DNA of 64,000 bases from Tepidibacillus_B infernus. GTDB taxonomy: Bacteria; Bacillota; Bacilli; Tepidibacillales; Tepidibacillaceae. The translations under genes and the position numbers were made by a program. This document shows positions 60,798-64,000 of this stretch, piece after piece (the stretch's first letter is position 1; every line of letters begins with the position of its first letter). The stretch lies in NCBI RefSeq assembly GCF_048898065.1, contig NZ_JBLWFI010000001.1, positions 682,001-746,000 of the forward strand, in the 5' to 3' direction. The notes under the pieces are model-generated. The model was not told the origin of the DNA and ran no database searches. It worked only from the letters and a program-made list of their open reading frames with translations.

Positions 60798-61835
60798 TTG
60801 AATAGTGATTTCATGGATGCACTTATACAGTTGGAAAAAGAAAAAGGAATTAGTAAAGATGTTTTAATTGATGCGATAGAGGCTGCTCTAATTTCAGGAT
60901 ACAAAAGAAATTTTCATTCTGCACAAAATGTCAGGGTAGATATTAACCGGGAAACTGGTAATGTAAAGGTCTTAGCTAGAAAAACAATAGTGGAAGAGGT
61001 GATCGACCCAAGACTAGAGATTTCCTTAGAAGCGGCGCGTCAAATTAATCCTAATTACCAATTAGATGATATTGTAGAATTAGAAGTCACCCCAAAGGAT
61101 TTTGGGAGAATTGCAGCACAAACTGCTAAGCAGGTAGTGACACAACGGATCAAAGAGGCGGAACGAGGAATCATCTATGAAACTTTTGTGGATCGAGAAG
61201 AAGATATTGTTACTGGCATTGTTCAACGTCAGGATCAACGTTTCATCTATATAGACTTAGGAAAAACAGAAGCTCTTTTACCAATCAATGAGCAAATGCC
61301 AACAGAAAGATTTAAACATGGAGATCGAGTAAAGGTCTATATCACCAAAGTGGAAAAGACAACAAAAGGCCCACAAATATTTGTATCAAGGACACACCCA
61401 GGTTTATTAAAAAGACTATTCGAACTGGAAGTTCCGGAGATTTATGAAGGTGTTGTAGAAATTAAATCTGTTGCAAGAGAGGCTGGATATCGATCAAAAA
61501 TTGCGGTTTATTCTCAACAAGAAGAAGTAGATCCTGTAGGAGCATGTGTTGGGCCTAAAGGTGCCAGGGTTCAAACGATTGTGAACGAGTTGAAAGGTGA
61601 AAAAATTGATATCGTAAAATGGTCAAATGATATAGAAACATATATTTCAAATGCACTTAGTCCCTCGAAAGTGGTTAGTGTTGAGGTTAATGAACAAGAA
61701 AAGATGGCAAGAGTGATCGTACCCGACTATCAATTGTCATTGGCAATTGGTAAAGAAGGACAAAATGCAAGACTTGCAGCAAAATTAACTGGATGGAAAA
61801 TCGATATTAAAAGCGAATCCCAGGCTACCATGTAA
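60798..61835 (+). CDS. nusA: Transcription termination/antitermination factor NusA
   Basis: A 345-aa RNA polymerase-binding factor. The N-terminal domain begins ALIQLEKEKGISKDVLIDAI, then S1, KH1 and KH2 (DPVGACVGPKGARVQTIV and LSLAIGKEGQNARLAAKLTG). It lacks the C-terminal acidic repeats of the E. coli protein, as in bacilli. TTG 60798 after AAGGAGGAG gives the standard N-terminus. Confidence 0.96.
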   Translation: MNSDFMDALIQLEKEKGISKDVLIDAIEAALISGYKRNFHSAQNVRVDINRETGNVKVLARKTIVEEVIDPRLEISLEAARQINPNYQLDDIVELEVTPKDFGRIAAQTAKQVVTQRIKEAERGIIYETFVDREEDIVTGIVQRQDQRFIYIDLGKTEALLPINEQMPTERFKHGDRVKVYITKVEKTTKGPQIFVSRTHPGLLKRLFELEVPEIYEGVVEIKSVAREAGYRSKIAVYSQQEEVDPVGACVGPKGARVQTIVNELKGEKIDIVKWSNDIETYISNALSPSKVVSVEVNEQEKMARVIVPDYQLSLAIGKEGQNARLAAKLTGWKIDIKSESQATM

Positions 61836-61853
61836 AAAGGTAAGGTGATTTTG

Positions 61854-62126
61854 ATGAAAACAAGAAAAATCCCAATGCGGAAATGTGTAGCTTGCCAAGA
61901 GATGAAGCCAAAAAAAGAGTTGATTCGGATCGTTAGAACGCCAGAAAAAGAGATAATAGTGGATTTTACTGGAAAAAAATCGGGGAGGGGCGCTTATTTG
62001 TGTCGACAAGGGGAATGCTTTCAGATTGCAAGGAAGAAAAAACAGTTGGAACGGTCCCTTGAGGTTAAAATTGATGACGATATCTATGAACAATTACAAT
62101 TGGAGATTAACGGGCGAAATGAGTAA
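61854..62126 (+). CDS. ylxR: YlxR family RNA-binding protein (RnpM)
   Basis: A 90-aa protein with MRKCVACQEMKPKKELIRIV and GRGAYLCRQGECFQIARKKK, the cysteine-bearing core of DUF448. B. subtilis YlxR is reported to bind and modulate RNase P. ATG 61854 follows AAGGTGAT. It overlaps the next gene by 8 nt. Position between nusA and infB is diagnostic. Confidence 0.93.
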   Translation: MKTRKIPMRKCVACQEMKPKKELIRIVRTPEKEIIVDFTGKKSGRGAYLCRQGECFQIARKKKQLERSLEVKIDDDIYEQLQLEINGRNE

Positions 62127-62424
62127 TCAATCTAGAATAAGTTCTATGCTTGGATTGGCAGCTAGAGCGGGAAAAGTGATCTCAGGTGAAGAACTAGTGA
62201 TAAAAGGAATTCAAAAAGGGAAGGTAACCTTTGTTATTTTATCAGGAGATGCATCTGATAACACAAGCAAAAAGGTTAAGGATAAATGTTCCTTCTATCA
62301 GGTTCCTTATCGAGTGATATTTAATCGCGAGGAACTAGGACATGCCATTGGCAAATCTTCACGGGTTGTTGTCGGAATAACCGATTACGGTTTTAGTAAA
62401 CAATTAGAAAACTTAGTGGAGTAG
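62119..62424 (+). CDS. ylxQ: YlxQ, L7Ae-family RNA-binding protein
   Basis: A 101-aa protein of the L7Ae/L30e fold with SSMLGLAARAGKVISGEELV and YRVIFNREELGHAIGKSSRV. It probably binds kink-turn RNA. ATG 62119 overlaps the ylxR stop and is the natural start; the frame opens at 62026 inside ylxR only by chance. No separate strong ribosome site, so probably coupled. Confidence 0.92.
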   Translation: MSNQSRISSMLGLAARAGKVISGEELVIKGIQKGKVTFVILSGDASDNTSKKVKDKCSFYQVPYRVIFNREELGHAIGKSSRVVVGITDYGFSKQLENLVE

Positions 62425-62444
62425 AAATCCGGAGGTGAATGAAA

Positions 62445-64000
62445 TTGAGAGTTTATGAGTTTGCAAAGAAGCACAATATTCTGAGCAAGGAAATGGTTAA
62501 TCTTCTAAAGAAACTTAACTTTAATGTAAGTAATCATATGAGTGTGATTACTGATGAGATGGTACAAAAAGTAGATAAATATTTTCATGAGTTAAAACAT
62601 GGGAAAACAAAAGAAACATCATCATCAACTACAAGCAACCATGAGAGTCATATAAGTGAACTTAAGCAAAAAAAAGACATCAAGAATAAAGACAAAGAGG
62701 GATCAAAACAAGTGAAAATCGATGATCATATTGATGTAAAAGAAGTGAATAAAGTAAAAGAAGTGAATTTTGAAGAAAGTGAATCGATTGGAAAAACGAA
62801 GAAGAAATCAAAACCTAACAATAAACGTTTTGATGACAATAAAGTTAGTGATCACCGGGATGCAACTTCAAAGATTAAGGTGAATAAAAAGAGACCTTCT
62901 TCAAATCAAAAACAACCACAGCAAATAAAACAAACAGACAAACCAATAAAGAATATTGTATATACTGGCTCATTAACAGTTGGCGAATTAGCAAAAAAAT
63001 TAGGTAAAGAACCATCAGAAATCATAAAAAAATTGTTATTTTTAGGAATTATGGCTACTATCAATCAAGAAATCGAATTAGAAGCCATTCAATTGATTGC
63101 CGAAGAATATGGCGTAAAAGTTGAAGAGAAGATTGAAATTGACGAAGATCAATTTGAATTGATTGAGGATCACGATGATCCAGCTGACTTAACTGTACGT
63201 CCACCTGTGGTTACGATTATGGGCCACGTTGACCATGGGAAGACCACATTATTGGATGCGATCCGTAAGTCTAAGATTGTAGCAGGTGAAGCTGGTGGAA
63301 TCACCCAACACATTGGAGCTTACCAAGTCGTTATCAATGATAAAAAAATCACGTTTTTAGATACACCTGGTCATGCAGCTTTCACTAGCATGAGAGCACG
63401 CGGAGCGAAAGTTACAGATATTACCATTCTGGTAGTTGCTGCTGATGATGGAATGATGCCACAAACAATAGAGGCCATTAACCATGCAAAGGCGGCAAAC
63501 GTTCCAATTATAGTTGCGGTAAATAAAATGGATAAACCTGAAGCTAATCCTGATAGGGTTAAACAACAATTGGCTGAACATGGTCTTCTTCCTGAAGAAT
63601 GGGGAGGAGATACAATTTATGTACCCGTCTCTGCTTTGAAGCAAGAAGGGTTAGATGAATTATTGGAAATGATTTTACTTGTTGCTGAGGTTCAGGAATT
63701 AAAAGCAAATCCTAATCGTTTAGCAAAAGGTACGATTATTGAATCGCAATTAGATAAAGGTCGTGGAGCTGTTGCAACTGTACTCGTTCAAAACGGTACA
63801 TTACGTGTAGGTGACCCAATCGTTGCTGGGGCAACTTACGGAAAAGTGCGAGCAATGGTAAATGATCGAGGAAAAAGAATTAAAGAGGCGGGACCCTCTA
63901 CACCAGTTGAGATTACTGGATTAAATGAAGTACCACATGCAGGTGACCCCTTTGTTGTATTTGAAGAAGAGAGAAAAGCTAGGGTCATTGGTGAAAAAAG
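62445..64000 (+). CDS. infB: Translation initiation factor IF-2 (3' end outside window)
   Basis: The frame is open to the right edge, with about 518 codons visible. It starts at TTG 62445, six nt after GGAGGTGA, with N-terminus LRVYEFAKKHNILSKEMVN typical of IF-2. A lysine-rich linker follows, then a second IF2-N domain (LTVGELAKKLGKEPSEIIKK), and the GTPase domain: G1 IMGHVDHGKTTLLD, EAGGITQHIGAYQV, DTPGHAAF, NKMD and the SAL switch. The beta-barrel domain II begins near the edge (KGTIIESQLDKGRGAVATVL). Cut by the window, not truncated. Confidence 0.97.
   Translation, partial: MRVYEFAKKHNILSKEMVNLLKKLNFNVSNHMSVITDEMVQKVDKYFHELKHGKTKETSSSTTSNHESHISELKQKKDIKNKDKEGSKQVKIDDHIDVKEVNKVKEVNFEESESIGKTKKKSKPNNKRFDDNKVSDHRDATSKIKVNKKRPSSNQKQPQQIKQTDKPIKNIVYTGSLTVGELAKKLGKEPSEIIKKLLFLGIMATINQEIELEAIQLIAEEYGVKVEEKIEIDEDQFELIEDHDDPADLTVRPPVVTIMGHVDHGKTTLLDAIRKSKIVAGEAGGITQHIGAYQVVINDKKITFLDTPGHAAFTSMRARGAKVTDITILVVAADDGMMPQTIEAINHAKAANVPIIVAVNKMDKPEANPDRVKQQLAEHGLLPEEWGGDTIYVPVSALKQEGLDELLEMILLVAEVQELKANPNRLAKGTIIESQLDKGRGAVATVLVQNGTLRVGDPIVAGATYGKVRAMVNDRGKRIKEAGPSTPVEITGLNEVPHAGDPFVVFEEERKARVIGEK

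Noticed and set aside
62026..62118. Upstream extension of the ylxQ frame into ylxR
   Set aside because: ylxR is well supported in that interval; the extension has no ribosome site and is not family-like.
1..64000. CRISPR array, prophage, defence or biosynthetic gene cluster
   Set aside because: No regularly spaced repeats, phage structural genes, restriction or toxin-antitoxin pairs, or synthase modules were found in reading the whole window.

Overview
The window is low-GC Gram-positive chromosome, best read as a motile, spore-forming Bacillales. The evidence is the Bacillus-type fla/che operon order (flgB to sigD with fliY, cheC and cheD), a fer / ypbB-recQ-ypbD-ypbE neighbourhood, mecA, polC, and the rpsB to infB translation/lipid cluster. 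The organism is probably anaerobic or facultative. It carries a fused 2-oxoacid:ferredoxin oxidoreductase, a [4Fe-4S] ferredoxin, a family I pyrophosphatase of the thermophilic-bacillus type, and ispG where Bacillus subtilis has proS. A relative of Vulcanibacillus/Tepidibacillus would fit, but that is inference from gene content, not a database match.

Layout. 1-2500: end of an M14 peptidase, then leftward ppa, fer and an unknown membrane-anchored gene. 2527-3575: an IS4-type insertion sequence with clear ends and target duplication, interrupted by a run of N. 3759-7547: ypbB-recQ-CPBP protease-LysM operon. 7607-11260: regulatory region and the two-gene oxidoreductase. 11311-14714: a small membrane protein, a MerR-like regulator and L-lactate permease. 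14774-15180: tRNA-Asn, tRNA-Ser(GGA), tRNA-Ser(GCT) and a structured element ending in a terminator. 15262-17418: a small membrane protein, mecA and ddl. 17727-47448: a flagellar/chemotaxis operon of about 30 kb, ending with sigD, fapA and three small genes, one SwrB-like and one MltG-like. 47454-64000: rpsB-tsf, pyrH-frr, uppS-cdsA-dxr-rseP-ispG, polC, and rimP-nusA-ylxR-ylxQ-infB, with infB cut by the window end.

How the genes work together. The fla/che operon encodes the rod, MS ring, C ring (fliG/fliM/fliY), export gate and ATPase, hook, and a methylation/deamidation/phosphatase adaptation set (cheB/A/W/C/D), plus the sigma factor for late flagellar genes. The 3' part couples translation factors with cell-envelope lipid and isoprenoid synthesis (uppS, cdsA, dxr, ispG) and the replicative polymerase PolC. 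The oxidoreductase, ferredoxin and lactate permease suggest lactate/pyruvate metabolism with ferredoxin as electron carrier (inference).

Most of the window is ordinary core genome. Items that merit a second look are: (i) a dispersed 51-52 bp hairpin repeat (two clear copies, one possible) in front of ypbB, polC and perhaps mecA; (ii) a nested three-tier hairpin plus terminator after the tRNAs; (iii) a MerR-type regulator whose cobalamin-domain histidine motifs appear lost; (iv) the regulatory region before the fused oxidoreductase; (v) a perfect Spo0A-box heptamer and an inverted 10-mer pair at the fla/che promoter; (vi) a duplicated domain in the MotE-like flagellar protein. I did not find a clearly new defence, secretion or biosynthetic system, and no CRISPR array.
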